Notes: generated by a model not told the origin, from the letters alone. A DNA stretch of 64,000 bases from Sepiola atlantica (GCA_963556195.1 OY744528.1:55021060-55085059), one strand, 5' to 3'; numbered from the stretch's first letter, positions 1 to 10,924 are shown. Translations and numbers: made by a program.

Positions 1-234
1 TTAAATAGTTTGTTATGATGATATGTTGGATATTTCTTTACATTATCATGTTACTCATTTATCTGGACTCCACGTGTGTACCGTGTTTGGGTCACCGTCT
101 TTGATTTCATTCTCATGTATATTTTAATTAAAGTGTTTGTTCCGATGATGTGTTCGATATTTCTTCACATTATTATGTTACTCACTTCATCTGGACTGTG
201 TACTGCGTTTTGCTCGCCGTCTTGGATTTCATTC
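1..234. repeat. ~125-bp satellite, left part
   Basis: Two tandem copies of a unit of about 120-135 bp are visible, marked by GTTTGTTCCGATGATGTGTT-like and GTTACTCA...TCTGGACT blocks. The same unit resumes at 2048, so this satellite was continuous before a 1.8-kb insertion. No coding function is seen. Confidence 0.85.
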
Positions 235-311
235 TGTTATATTATTAAAGCATATGGTGGCAAGCAGAAAGGAATAGACAACACAGGATGGAAATTATAA
301 CAATTCAATCA

Positions 312-317
312 TTTATT
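312..317 (-). terminator. Polyadenylation signal AATAAA in solo LTR
   Basis: AATAAA on the minus strand lies about 75 bp from the minus-strand 3' end of the solo LTR. That matches the usual R/U5 placement. Confidence 0.45.
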
Positions 318-394
318 TTCCAAACAAACGGAAGGAAATTACCAAGAATTGTCGTCGTTGTTGTTGGTGGTAGTGATGGAAGCAGCGGCGGCAC

Positions 395-877
395 TTGTTG
401 TTGGTAGGAGTAGACACAGCGATGATTGTTGTTGTTGGTAAGAGTAGACGCAGCGATGATTGTTGTTGTTCTTGTTGGTAGGAGTAGACGCAGTGATGAC
501 TGTTGTTGTTGGTAGGAGTAGACGCAGCGATGATTGTTGTTGTTGTTGTTGGTAGGAGTAGACGCAGTGATGACTGTTGTTGTTGGTAGGAGTAGACACA
601 GCGATGATTGTTGTTGTTGTTGTTGTTGGTAGGAGTAGACGCAGCGATGATTGTTGTTGTTCTTGTTGGTAGGAGTAGACGCAGTGATGACTGTTGTTGT
701 TGGTAGGAGTAGACGCAGCGATGATTGTTGTTGTTGTTGTTGGTAGGAGTAGACGCAGTGATGACTGTTGTTGTTGGTAGGAGTAGACACAGCGATGATT
801 GTTGTTGTTGTTGTTGGTAGGAGTAGACGCAGTGATGACTGTTGTTGTTGTTGTTGGTAGGAGTAGACGCAGTGATG

Positions 878-908
<31 letters not shown>

Positions 909-1600
909 GTAGGAGTAGACGCAGTGATGACTGTTGTTGTTGGTGGTAGGAGTAGACGCAGCGATGACTGTTGTTGTTGTTGTTGGGAGTAGACGCAGTG
1001 ATGATTGTTGTTGTTGTTGTTGGTATGAGTAGACGCAGCGATGACTGTTGTTGTTGGTAGGAGTAGACACAGTGATGACTGTTGTTGTTGGTAGGAGTAG
1101 ACACAGTGATGACTGTTGTTGTTGGTAGGAGTAGACACAGTGATGACTGTTGTTATTGGTAGGAGTAGACGCAGTGATGACTGTTGTTGTTGGTAGGAGT
1201 AGACACAGTGATGACTGTTGTTGTTGGTAGGAGTAGACACAGTGATGACTGTTGTTGTTGGTAGGAGTAGACACAGTGATGACTGTTGTTATTGGTAGGA
1301 GTAGACGCAGTGATGACTGTTGTTGTTGGTAGGAGTAGACGCAGCGATGACTGTTGTTGTTGGTTAGGAGTAGACGCAGTGATGACTGTTGTTGTTGGTA
1401 GGAGTAGACACAGTGATGACTGTTGTTGTTGTTGTTGTCGTTGTTGTTGTTGGTAGGAGTAGACGCAGTGATGACTGTTGTTGGTAGGAGTAGACGCAGT
1501 GATGACTGTCGTTGTTGGTAGGAGTAGACACAGCGATGATTGTTGTTGGTAGGAGTAGAAGCAGCGATGACTGTCGTCGTTGTTGTTGTCGTTAGTAGAA
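395..1600. repeat. 34-37-bp minisatellite, ~35 copies
   Basis: Tandem units contain TAGGAGTAGACGCAGTGATGA and a variable (GTT)n run. Units differ mainly by whole GTT triplets, and by CACAG/CGCAG and GATGACT/GATGATT variants. Because the commonest unit (34 bp) is not a multiple of three, all three minus-strand frames stay open and give the same Asn/Gln/Ser/Thr-rich peptide register. These open frames are a consequence of the repeat and are not evidence of a gene. Confidence 0.95.
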
Positions 1601-1705
1601 GCAGCAGCGCTGATGGTCGGGGTGGAGCGGCCGCGATGCCCACAGCAGCAGCCGCGGGTCTCGGTGGCCAGCGGTCCCTCTGCCTGCCTGTTGCTTGACC
1701 CCACT

Positions 1706-1715
1706 ATTTATAGAA
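1706..1715 (-). promoter_or_regulatory. TATA box of solo LTR
   Basis: CTATAAATAG on the minus strand sits in a locally GC-rich stretch inside the solo LTR and upstream (minus sense) of the minisatellite. It is the likely core promoter of that LTR; activity is inferred. Confidence 0.4.
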
Positions 1716-2047
1716 AAGTGGCGGACGTAGTAGTAGACATATGTCTTCGAATGAAAGATGGCCCCATAATTCAGAAAATTGTGTTTCTTTTGGGACGTTC
1801 TTTTTGCCACAGTGAGCATGGCACATGAACAATCCGCGTGTAATTGCTATGGTAACAAGTATGATCATGTGCTCCGACTTTTGTGCCATCACAGCGATTA
1901 CAGAACGAGTCCCAATGCAGCCGATTCCACTTTTAAGCAGTCGGGAATCACGTACACAAAGCTTACTTGGGTAACGGTCGTCACGGTAACACGTGCCGAC
2001 AGTATGACGGCGTCTTCAAATCAAAACGAGGTCTAAAAATCATAACA

Positions 2048-2372
2048 ATTCTCATATATCTTTGAATTAAAGAGTTTGTTCCGATGATGTGTTGGATATT
2101 TCTTCACATTATTTTATTATGTTACTCACTTTATCTGGACTCCACGTGTGTACCGTGTTTGGGTCGCCATCTTTGATTTAATTTACATGTATATTTGAAT
2201 TAAAGAGTTTGTTCCGATTATGTGTTGGATATTTATTCACATTATCATATTACTCACCTTATATGAACTTCACGTATGTACCGTGTTTGATTTGCCGTCT
2301 TTGATTTCATTCTCATGTATATTTGAATGAAAGAGTTTGTTCTGTTGATGTGTTGAATATTTCTTCACTGCA
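2048..2372. repeat. ~125-bp satellite, right part
   Basis: About two and a half more units of the satellite seen at 1-234, again spaced 125-135 bp. The array decays into unique AT-rich sequence near 2370. Confidence 0.85.
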
Positions 2373-4507
2373 CAAGATTCTATGCATCTACAGATTGCAG
2401 GGCATCCAATGTCAAATCAAAAGAGTTTGTCATTTTTGTTTTTATCCATTGGTCATTCTTATTGATTAAAACATATTTTCTACATTTTTTAATAATGTGG
2501 ATTTCATCCTTGAATATGTTTGTACATATCTCGGTTAACTCTAAGGCGATATTGAAGAGTTTTCAGATATAGATGGGTAGAAATATATACTATATATATT
2601 CTCACAAATATTTTCGATAATACACATATCAGCCTATATAGAGATAATGCATTGATTCCAACAAAGTCAAGGTGAAAGCTTCAAGAAAATGATACATATG
2701 GAAATTAAAAAATAGACCTAAGAGAAGATGTATTAGCTAACATAAAAATAACTTACTTTTTAGATGTCACTTTCAACTTTAATAAAAATACATACGAGCC
2801 ATATTTAAAAAATAATGCCAATCCAATATACACGAACCTAAAGTCCAATTCCCCCGTCAATTATAAAACATATTCTAAGTTCTATCGTACATAGGCTTAG
2901 CAATAACTCTAACAATGAAAATGTATTTAAGAAGTCAAGCAGCATTTACAACACAGCTTTAAAAAAATAGTGGGTATAATAATAGCGAGATTAAATATAA
3001 TTAACAGGATATCAATAATTATAATAAAAATAAAAGAAAGAGAAATATCATCTTGTTTACACCGCCCTATAACCAGATTCCAAAAACTAAACTTGGTAAG
3101 AAATTCCTAATTCTCATTGAAAATAAAACTTCCTTGTAACCAATCATTTGCACAAACTATGCAATAAAAATAACTTAAAACTGTCCTACAGTTTCTGCGA
3201 AAACTTAGAAATGATAATTAAAGCACACAATAACAAAATACTAAAAGAGAGTAGTCGAGAAAAAAATAATAATGCGTAAAAAGTGATCAATATAGCAACA
3301 ATAAAAATAACACTAAGAAGAACAGTTATATAACCACTAGAAATAGGAATAACTTAACCCTTAATAGCAATCATCCAAATATAAATAAGAAAGTTAATAA
3401 TACAGAGAAAAAGTTTAACTGTAGACCTCGTGCACTTTGTCCACTAAAACATAACTGCTTTTACCAAGCCACAGTATTAAAAAAAAACGAAGGACAAAAA
3501 GTACTATGTGGGTATAACCTCCCTTGATTTTAGAACGAGGTATAACTACCATAAAAGCACATTCAATAACAAAAAAAACGAATCAAAGCATCACTAACGA
3601 CCCATTACTTGGAACTCAAAGAAAGTGGACGCTCACGAATAATTGAATAGAAAAATATATAAATGTAAATATTTAGACGACCTGTGTAGATTATGTTTGA
3701 ATGAGAAGTTTCAAATTTTAAAGATTCCGAATATTTAAGATAACTATACATAACAAACAAATAAATAAATAAAATAAAAAACTAAACTTAACCAACACTT
3801 AAAGTAGCAATGAAAAACAAAATAAATAGAAAAAAAATGATTTCAATCATGCACATGCTAAAATAAGGTCACCTGTTAACTCGACACATTCACAAAAGGG
3901 GTGTGCTACACCCAAACAAAACAAAAGAAAAAGATGTCAAGTAAAAGTCAGCCGAACCTTTGTTTGAGAGAATCTCAGCAATTGGCTAATGAAAACATTA
4001 ACCCGTGAGAGGGAAATAACACGAATCTGATTGGTTAGCTATCCAGACTAAACACCAGGTGGATATATAAAAACAATTAGTAACAAAAAATCCGTGCACT
4101 TAGCCTGACGATTCCCTACAGGGATGAAACCCGGACGCCTCTGTTTAGCTTAATTGCCATAAATATATTTTCATACCTTACTACTAAGCTCTACTCTGTT
4201 GAAGTAAATACTGAAAATCTATACATAATATATTATATCACCTTATAATATTATGTGTGTATGCATGAAATAATAATAAATTATATATATATATTTATAA
4301 TTTTTTTAATTTTTAATTATTTAAACTATACTCTATCTTGTTTTCTATTTAAAATTAAAAAAATAAAAGTAATTCTCAGTTTGTTTATTTATTCATTTAT
4401 TTATCTATTTCATTTCATTTTATTCTTATTTATCCGTTATTATTTTATTATTTTATTTCTCAATTTTACTTTCTTATATACCTCATTTAGTTTTATTTTA
4501 TTTCATT

Positions 4508-4510
<3 letters not shown>
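2373..4510. other. AT-rich stretch without recognisable gene
   Basis: Very AT-rich, with many stops in all frames. I see no domain, terminal repeat or RNA gene. A long T-rich open frame from 4255 is low-complexity translation only. Confidence 0.6.

Positions 4511-4543
<33 letters not shown>
4511..4543. repeat. (ATT)n microsatellite
   Basis: Eleven consecutive ATT triplets. Confidence 0.95.
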
Positions 4544-4544
<1 letters not shown>

Positions 4545-4970
4545 GAACACTTTTTTATTGTTCTTAATATTGTTTAATGTAACCATTGTTTATATTTCTA
4601 TTTTTTTAAATTTATTTATGAATGTATATTTTTTCTGTTATGTATTTTTCTGTTATGTAATTTCTTCTTCTCGATGCAGCATATATGGTGAATGCTCTGA
4701 ATGTTTTAGATGTTTGATTTGTTATTCAATTTGCTGTCTTTTTGCTACTTGGAAAGTCCTTTCACTTGTGTTGTCTTTTAGTACTGAAATCTGATGTTTT
4801 TTCTCAAGAGACTTCTGTATGTGATGTTATAAAAGTCGTTGACAAAAACGTTTTGGAATCATAAAAAATAATGAAAAATAAAATAAAAGTCTTGGAAACG
4901 ACCGTACGCCTAATGATAGTTGGTTTTGAATTCTTTGATCAATGTTCGAATTATATTGATCTCAACGAAC

Positions 4971-5078
<108 letters not shown>

Positions 5079-5114
5079 GAAAATATATGTTTTGATGATG
5101 AATAATTATGAAAA

Positions 5115-5121
5115 CACTTAC
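5115..5121 (-). promoter_or_regulatory. 5' splice donor of integrin-like exon
   Basis: On the minus strand the exon ends ...GGTACAA and is followed by GTAAGTG, a near-consensus donor. It splits a codon after its second base, so the intron is phase 2. Confidence 0.65.
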
Positions 5122-5285
5122 TTGTACCCATTTGATCCATTCCAAAATGCAAGAGAATATCCAAAATAAGAATGTTGTGTGTATGTTATAACCTTTGGGT
5201 AGTTTGCATCCAGGTTGAAGGCCGAGCCAGTCCAAGTTAAGACATACAACAATAACAATCCTTGCCAGATGACCAGTGATGTCAT
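5122..5285 (-). CDS. Integrin alpha-like protein, first coding exon (partial)
   Basis: Starting at the ATG complementary to 5283-5285, the frame gives a hydrophobic signal peptide of about 22 residues ([18 protein letters not shown]...). It is followed by FNLDANYP...[10 protein letters not shown]. Integrin alpha chains begin their mature part with FNLD, a Pro, then GSYFGFSV leading into the first beta-propeller blade, so the match covers the diagnostic start. The exon encodes 54 codons plus two bases and stops at a GTAAGTG donor. An upstream in-frame ATG (5342) is possible, but the chosen one is directly followed by the signal peptide. The product would be a cell-surface adhesion receptor subunit. 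Later exons are not seen, so identity rests on one exon. A chance or pseudogene exon cannot be excluded. Confidence 0.7.
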
Positions 5286-6487
5286 TGATTTCTTCTTTGG
5301 TTCACACAGACTGCAGCACATGACCAGCTTTATCTGGATCAAAGGATATGAAGATATATATCTCTTAACGCATTTATAAAAAAGACATCTGCTTTTTCGT
5401 TTTTAACGTTTTAACAGCTTTTTAAGAGTTACTTCCCTTTTAAATATCTGTTTACTTCTAGTATGGCAATTTATAATATTAACTAGCTGCCCCTCTTTGG
5501 CATTGTCTATGAATCAAGAGAACCTCTGTGTACTCCTGTAGAACGCTATATTTTCGTTTTTATTCCTATTTTTTAATTTGTTAATTTTAAATTTAATTCA
5601 AGTTATATATTAGTGATGGGATGTTTCCAATATTTTTCCCGATTCTAATTCAATTACTAATTCTGATTCAAATAACGAAAGTGCCAGAAAGAACACATCC
5701 ACTACATATAGGAAGAGTTTATTATATATCGTTGATTTAAGGTCATTTATATAGAAAATTTATAATATTTGGAGCTTTACTTTTTGCAAACTTTTCCTTT
5801 AAAAGACCAACGCTGATTCATGAGGGTAAAATATACATATGCCAAAATTATGTTTAAAAAGTCAACTAATAATTTGTCAGTTTTGGTGGGTACTGGAACA
5901 AAATCTATAAAAAAAGGATATGTTAATTTTTTTTGTAGCTCACCGATAGGTTATAAAAAAACAATACGCATTGGTAAACTTGTAGATAAATGAATTTCCT
6001 TTCGTGCGATGAGATTTTATGGGTTTATGGCGATCTTATAAGGGCCTTTCCGACGAATCTGCCATCGGAGAATAATTTTACCCCAAAGAATTTGAACCAC
6101 CCTATATTTTTTCTTCATTTTGGTTTGTTTTTTTGTTTTTTTGGCCAGATATTTTTGTATTAACTTTTTAGGGCATTAATTGGATATCTGACACTGAATA
6201 AGTTTATTATTGACAAACAATTTATTGATATTTTTCGGCTATATTAATTAATTATTAATTAATTAATGTTTATTTTCATTTTAAAGAAGCACAGATTTTT
6301 TCGTTGATTAATTTAATTAACTATTTAAAAAGGGGACAGAAGCAAGATGCTTAAATTTAAGGATATTTGTTTGAAAAGAAATAAAAGAAAACTTTAGTTA
6401 ACTAAAAAAATTTAGGTAAAAATGTCACAGGTAATGGCACGGTAAAAATGGCATTATTAAAAATGGTTCAAGTGAATAAATAGAAAT
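5286..6487. other. Upstream of integrin-like exon, no gene seen
   Basis: AT-rich sequence that would hold the 5' UTR or promoter of the minus-strand exon. I see no convincing TATA box, ORF or repeat element. Confidence 0.5.
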
Positions 6488-6492
6488 ACATG

Positions 6493-6857
6493 TGTGGTTA
6501 GCAAAGTATGACTTACAAAGTATGACTTATGGATTCATAAAGAAACAGAACCTGAGTGAAATGGCTAGTTATAGCAAAGACCTCTCATTACTTCCTGATC
6601 TCTCTGGCAGAAGAGCTCACTGCTCATTTGCATGCTCATTTGCATGAGTGCAATGTCACTGGCAATAAAAGGGGAATGTTTTGAGGGAAGGGGGCGACTA
6701 TGAGTTGATGATTTGAGTTGGTGACTACGTTGGTGTGTGCGCTGGATTAAAGACTGTTCGGAGAGATATCATTTGGCAGAGCAAGACCGTGGTAACATTT
6801 TGTTGCGATAAGGAGTACGGACACGAGGAAAACAGGAGAAAGAAAAATATAATCACA
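6493..6857 (+). repeat. 5' LTR of the 6.5-kb Gypsy element
   Basis: Direct copy of 10444-10807. It contains two ATTTGCAT octamers (6626-6633, 6638-6645). Near its start a tandem AAAGTATGACTTA duplication replaces the CCCAGCCAGG-type block found in the 3' LTR. Confidence 0.92.
6626..6645 (+). promoter_or_regulatory. Paired POU-type octamers in 5' LTR
   Basis: Two exact ATTTGCAT octamers (reverse complement ATGCAAAT) are spaced 12 bp start to start. The pair is repeated in the 3' LTR at 10576-10583 and 10588-10595. Octamers are known POU-domain sites; use here is inferred. Confidence 0.4.
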
Positions 6858-6876
6858 AGCTATTTCGGCGAGAACT

Positions 6877-7644
6877 ATGGCAGGAAAGAGGATCAGCAGT
6901 GAAATGCTGAAGACGTTCTCTGGAGAGGAGGATGTTGTAGCCTGGCTGAGCAAGGTAAAACTTGTCGCTAAGTTGCAGGACATCGCGGATGTGGACAGCT
7001 TGATACCGCTGTATCTTGATGGTGATGCTCTGGCCCTATATTTGGAGATGCGGGAGGAGGATCGGTTGTCCGCAGACGCCATTGAGGAGAAGTTGAAGGA
7101 AGCCTTTACTGAAGGATCATTTGTGGCATATGGCAAACTAAGCCATATGGTGTGGACCGGAGAGTCTGTTGATGTTTTCGCCAACAACATCCGGAGGTTG
7201 GCGGGACTAGCAGGATTCAATGGAAGAAGCCTTCAACGGATGGTTAAGATGGCCTTCATCAATGGCTTCCCAGACCATATTTCCATAGCTCTGCAGCAAC
7301 TGACTGGTGTAAATACCATGGAGGTGGCGGAGTTGATTACACAGGCTAGGCTGCTGGCCAGGCAAAAAGAGCGTGAGCAGAGAAGCGTAGCTGTCGCTCA
7401 ATGAAGCAAACTGCAGCAGGAGATTGTGAAGGACGAAGAGCCGAGAGGGCTGTGGCAGAGACCCAGGTTCGCTGGCAGATGCTACCGATGCCAAGGGCCA
7501 CATATGGCGAGGGAGTGCAGGGAGCCGAAGCCGGAAGTCACGTGTTACCGCTGTGGGAAAGTCGGCCACATCAGCAGATTCTGTCCCCAGGGAAACGGAC
7601 AGGGGGAAACCACTGCGCCGGTAGCTACCTTACTTATTCGATGA
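6877..7644 (+). pseudogene. gag: Gag with CCHC knuckles, one in-frame stop
   Basis: Starting at the ATG at 6877, about 175 residues of alpha-helical capsid-like sequence run to a TGA at 7402-7404. The same frame continues into two zinc knuckles, CYRCQGPHMARECR and CYRCGKVGHISRFC, and ends at 7644. The stop lies between capsid and nucleocapsid and is best explained as a CGA-to-TGA change in an otherwise continuous Gag. Readthrough is an alternative I cannot exclude. Gag would form the retrotransposon particle and package RNA. Pol follows in a different frame, so normal expression probably used frameshifting. Confidence 0.8.
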
Positions 7645-8345
7645 AGGCGCTACAGGGTACGTCGCTGCGAGTAGAGGTGACCCTGAATGGGCGAAGTGCA
7701 AAGGCCCTTGTCGACACGGGCTGTACCTCAACACTTGTCACCAAAGACATGGTTGACACATGTAATGGGACCAGCAGCATTACGGCAGTTGACGGCAGAG
7801 AGATGAAGTGCAATGGCACAAGTGTCGTTCGGTTGATGGTATGTGGGATGTCACTAACAATCCAGGCGATTGTTATTAAAAAAATTGTCACGGGTGTCGA
7901 TGTGGTGCTAGGGATGGACGCAATTGCTCGACTAGGGGGCGTCACAGTACATAGGAACACCGTGAGATTTGAAGGACATCAAGAGGCTGCATGTGTGCGA
8001 TCCGAAAAAGGTGGCAGAGGAACAGGAACGGCCGGGTCAGACAAAAGTTGCATGATAGAGGACCAAGATTTCTCTGCACACTTTAATGGTGAGAAATGGA
8101 CAGTTAAGTGGGCATGGAAGGGAGAACCTCTTGTACTAAACAACAGAGTGGAATGCTACGAGCATATGTTGCGAGGAGGTGTGAGAATTGAATTTGAGAA
8201 GGATGTGAACCGTTGGATCTCAGAGGGGATTTTAATACCATGGATGGAGAAGGTGGAAGGCGTGCTGCTGTTAATGGCGGTTTTTCAGCCAACAAAGCAA
8301 AAGGTTCGGCCAGTACTGGACTTCAGGGAGCTGAACGCAACGTTG
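7560..8345 (+). pseudogene. pol: Pol fragment: aspartic protease and RT start
   Basis: This reads in frame 3. The protease active site is visible as LVDTGCTSTLV, followed downstream by a VLGMDAI flap-like block. The frame then enters RT at VRPVLDFRELN, where it is lost; the continuation is in frame 2. The protease would process Gag-Pol. The open frame formally starts at 7401, but its first ~50 codons are out-of-frame shadow of the nucleocapsid. Confidence 0.8.
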
Positions 8346-8733
8346 TGTGTCACACGGGAGGCGATGTGATGGACGTGTGTGGGGAGACCATGCGAGAGTG
8401 AAGGCAGATGCAGAAGGCTGCAGCGATTGTGGATTTAAAATCTGCATACCTACAGATCCACATTTCGCAGGAATTCTGGAAGTACCAGCTGGTCGGATAC
8501 AAAGGCCAAACATACTGCCTAACTAGGTTAGGTTTTGGCCTAAATTCTGCACCAAAGATCATGGCGGCGATCCTCAAAACGGTGCTAAGCAAGGAGGACG
8601 CAGTCAGAAAAGCCACCAGTTCCTACATAGATGACATCATGGTGGATGAGACGGTGGCAACTGCGAAGGGCGTAGTAGAGCACCTCAACGGCTTTGGGCT
8701 AATCGCGAAACGCCCGGAATCGTTGGAGGGGGA
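8346..8733 (+). pseudogene. pol: Pol fragment: reverse transcriptase palm
   Basis: Frame 2 carries VDLKSAYLQIHI (first catalytic Asp), RLGFGLNSAPKIM and the catalytic box YIDDIMVDE. A TGA at about 8399-8401 interrupts the frame where a Trp is expected, and the frame ends near 8743. The next domain is in frame 1. The RT copies element RNA into cDNA; this copy cannot make an intact enzyme. Confidence 0.82.
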
Positions 8734-9678
8734 GTGGTGTTAGGGCTCCAACTAAGGAAGGACCAGACAGGAAGGTTAGTGTTCCGGAGGGGAAATGAAA
8801 TCCCGGAGGTGTCTGAAAAACTGAGCAGGTGGGAACTCTTCTCGATATGCGGAAGACTGGTGGGCCATTACCCGATTGCAGGATGGCTGCGGACTGCATG
8901 TAGTTACATCAAAAGGCGAGCTAGTGGAGTGAAGTGGGAGGATGGAGTTGATAAAGAGACTGTGGACATTATGAGAGAGATTATTGAAGAGTTGAAGAGG
9001 GAGGATCCAGTGAGAGGTGTTTGGCACGTACCCAACAGTGCAGAAGGTGTTGTGTGGTGTGATGCAAGCAGTATAGTAGTGGGAGTCACCTTGGAGATAG
9101 GTGGTGTCACTGTAGAAGATGCTGCTTGGTTGCGGAAGAAGGACGACGTGGCTCACATAAATGTGGCGGAACTGGAGGCGGTTATGAAGGGCATCAACTT
9201 AGCCTTGAAATGGGGGCTACAGAATGTTGAGGTGAGGACCGACTCAACCATTGTGTTCTCTTGTGTCCAGTCCGAAGCTACAGGAGAAAGGAGGGTGAAG
9301 ATGAAAGGCGCCGCCGAGATGCTTGTGAAGGGTCGATTGATGACGTTATGGTAGCTGATTAGGGAATTTGATCTTCAACTCAGGATCAGTATCATTCCCT
9401 CAGCTAAGAACAGAACAGATGTGATGACGAGGGTGAGGAAGACCTGGCTCAAGGCGCCGAATGAGTCGGCTGCTGCAATATGTGGTTTGGCTGAAGACAC
9501 TCCAAAGGATTTGCATGACATGCACCATTTCGGAGTGGATAGAACCTTGTTCTTGGCCAGGAGGCCGTCAGGACAGTGGTTGAGAAATGCCACCGGTGTC
9601 AATCAGTTGACCCTGTGCCGAGTAGACACGAAGTTGGTGAGGTTCAGGTGGCAGAGAACTGGAGCAGGTTGGCGATAG
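8734..9678 (+). pseudogene. pol: Pol fragment: connection, RNase H, integrase N-terminus
   Basis: Frame 1 continues through the RT connection, then an RNase H domain (WCDASSIVVGV, HINVAELEAV, RTDSTIV). This supplies the Asp, Glu and Asp catalytic residues. A TAG at 9352-9354 interrupts it. Downstream, the same frame contains HHFGVDRTLFLARR, the His half of the integrase zinc finger. The Cys half is found in frame 3, so another frameshift lies near 9570. Confidence 0.78.
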
Positions 9679-10090
9679 ACGTGACGCACTATCGACAGAG
9701 GCCGTACCTGTCAATGGTCGACTGTGGACCTGGAAGAGTGGTCATCTGGAGGGAGATCAAGGTGGAAAACGCAGGTGAGATTGCAAAGGTCCTGGAAGAG
9801 GTGTTTTTGGAGAGGAGTCCAGTGACGGAAGTGCTAATGGACAATGGAACTGCCTTTCGCTCAGCAGCCCTGAAGAAATGTTGATAAGTGGTGAGTGTGG
9901 CGCTAATTCAGGGCTGCATATAGACCAGGCGGAAACGGAATTGTGGAGCGGCATCACAGGACCATCAAGGCTGTAGCTGAAAGGGGCCAGATTTCACTGC
10001 CAGAAGCTGTCTTCTGGTATAATATGGCTCCAAAGACAGGGCAAAAAGTGGAGTCAGTGCCGCAGAGGGCAGTCTTCAAGTACGAGTAGC
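9576..10090 (+). pseudogene. pol: Pol fragment: integrase core
   Basis: Frame 3 gives CHRCQSVDP (zinc finger Cys pair), then AIDVTHYRQRPYLSMVD and LMDNGTAFRS, the first two catalytic Asp regions. It stops at 9884. After a further frame change the block PGGNGIVERHHRTIKAV supplies the catalytic Glu region (about 9925-9975). All three catalytic segments are present but not in one frame. Confidence 0.75.
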
Positions 10091-10215
10091 GACATCCCTG
10101 AACTGCGCCCGTAGCCACGGAGGAAGGGAAGAAGCAAGCATCTGTGTGAGTGGGAGAGGAAGTGTGAATCAAACCGCCTGACACTCGCTGTACCACACGC
10201 TGGGGTAGGGGCATT

Positions 10216-10413
10216 GTGACAAGTGTCCAGTCCCCGAACAATGTATCCATCAACGGCATCCCTCGACGCATCCTTGATGTGCGGCCGGCAGTGGTGTCAG
10301 AAGAAGAAGTCAGCGACGTCGAGCCAAGTAGCGATGTTCACGAAGACGCTCCACGGAGATCGCAGCGAGAGAGACGCCTGCCATGTTGGTCGAGCGACTA
10401 CGTGATGGGCTAA
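10216..10413 (+). pseudogene. pol: Pol C-terminal tail
   Basis: A short frame ends in RRSQRERRLPCWSSDYVMG just before the polypurine tract. A basic RRSxRxRR...DYV tail directly upstream of the 3' LTR is common at Gypsy Pol termini. No enzyme activity is expected. Confidence 0.6.
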
Positions 10414-10443
10414 CTAGTGATGATCGTGTAGATCAAGGGGGTG

Positions 10444-10807
10444 TGAGGTTAGCAAAGTATGACTTACCCCAGCCAGGAATGGATTCATAAAGAAACAGAA
10501 CCTGAGTGAAATGGCTAGTTGTAGCAAAGACCTCCCATTACTTCCTGATCTCTCTGGCAGAAGAGCTCACTGTTCATTTGCATGCTCATTTGCATGAGTG
10601 CAATGTCACTGGCAATAAAATGGGAATGTTTTGAGGGAAGGGGGCGACTATGAGTTGATGATTTGAGTTGGTGACTACGTTGGTGTGTGCGCTGGATTAA
10701 AGACTGTTCGGAGAGATATCATTTGGCAGAGCAAGACCGTGGTAACATTTTGTTGCGATAAGGAGTACGGACACGAGGAAATCAGGAGAAAGAAAAATAT
10801 AATCACA
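10444..10807 (+). repeat. 3' LTR of the 6.5-kb Gypsy element
   Basis: Direct copy of 6493-6857, with the TSD ACATG immediately after it. Confidence 0.92.
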
Positions 10808-10924
10808 ACATGGAAAAAATATAGATGAAAATCTCACAATGAGTTTATGAAAAACTTAGATACAATACCTAAAGCGAAAACATAAATTTTCCAAATTAAA
10901 AAGAAAATTATATCTACATTTAAA

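Larger units (their letters stand above)
235..2047 (-). mobile_element. Solo LTR containing a minisatellite
   Basis: The insert interrupts the ~125-bp satellite. It begins TGTTAT and ends ATAACA and is flanked by the 4-bp duplication ATTC (231-234 and 2048-2051), which is the pattern of an LTR. Read on the minus strand it has a TATA box (1706-1715) and an AATAAA signal (312-317), so the predicted transcript would run through the minisatellite. No gag or pol is present, which suggests a solo LTR. A related sequence starts at 13891. An unrelated LTR-like insertion is possible but the ends and duplication argue for this reading. Confidence 0.65.
6493..10807 (+). mobile_element. Ty3/Gypsy-like LTR retrotransposon, ORFs broken
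   Basis: Two direct repeats of about 365 bp (6493-6857 and 10444-10807) begin TG and end CA. The element is flanked by the 5-bp duplication ACATG (6488-6492 and 10808-10812). A G-rich polypurine tract (AAGGGGGTG, ~10435-10443) precedes the 3' LTR. The internal 3.6 kb encodes gag, CCHC knuckles, protease, RT, RNase H, an H2C2/DDE integrase and a basic tail in that order, which is the Gypsy order, spread over all three plus frames by several frameshifts and stops. The LTRs differ by about six substitutions and one replaced 12-bp block, so insertion looks recent. I see no clear primer-binding site. Confidence 0.9.

Noticed and set aside
305..1704. Four long minus-strand open frames rich in Asn, Gln, Thr and Leu
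   Set aside because: They are the minisatellite read in different frames; openness follows from the repeat lacking stop triplets on that strand.
4070..4150. tRNA-derived SINE around GGGATGAAACCCGGACGCC
   Set aside because: The word looks SINE-like, but I could not find A and B boxes, a tail or target duplication.
4255..4794. 179-codon open frame
   Set aside because: T-rich low-complexity sequence giving Ile/Phe/Leu strings with no domain.
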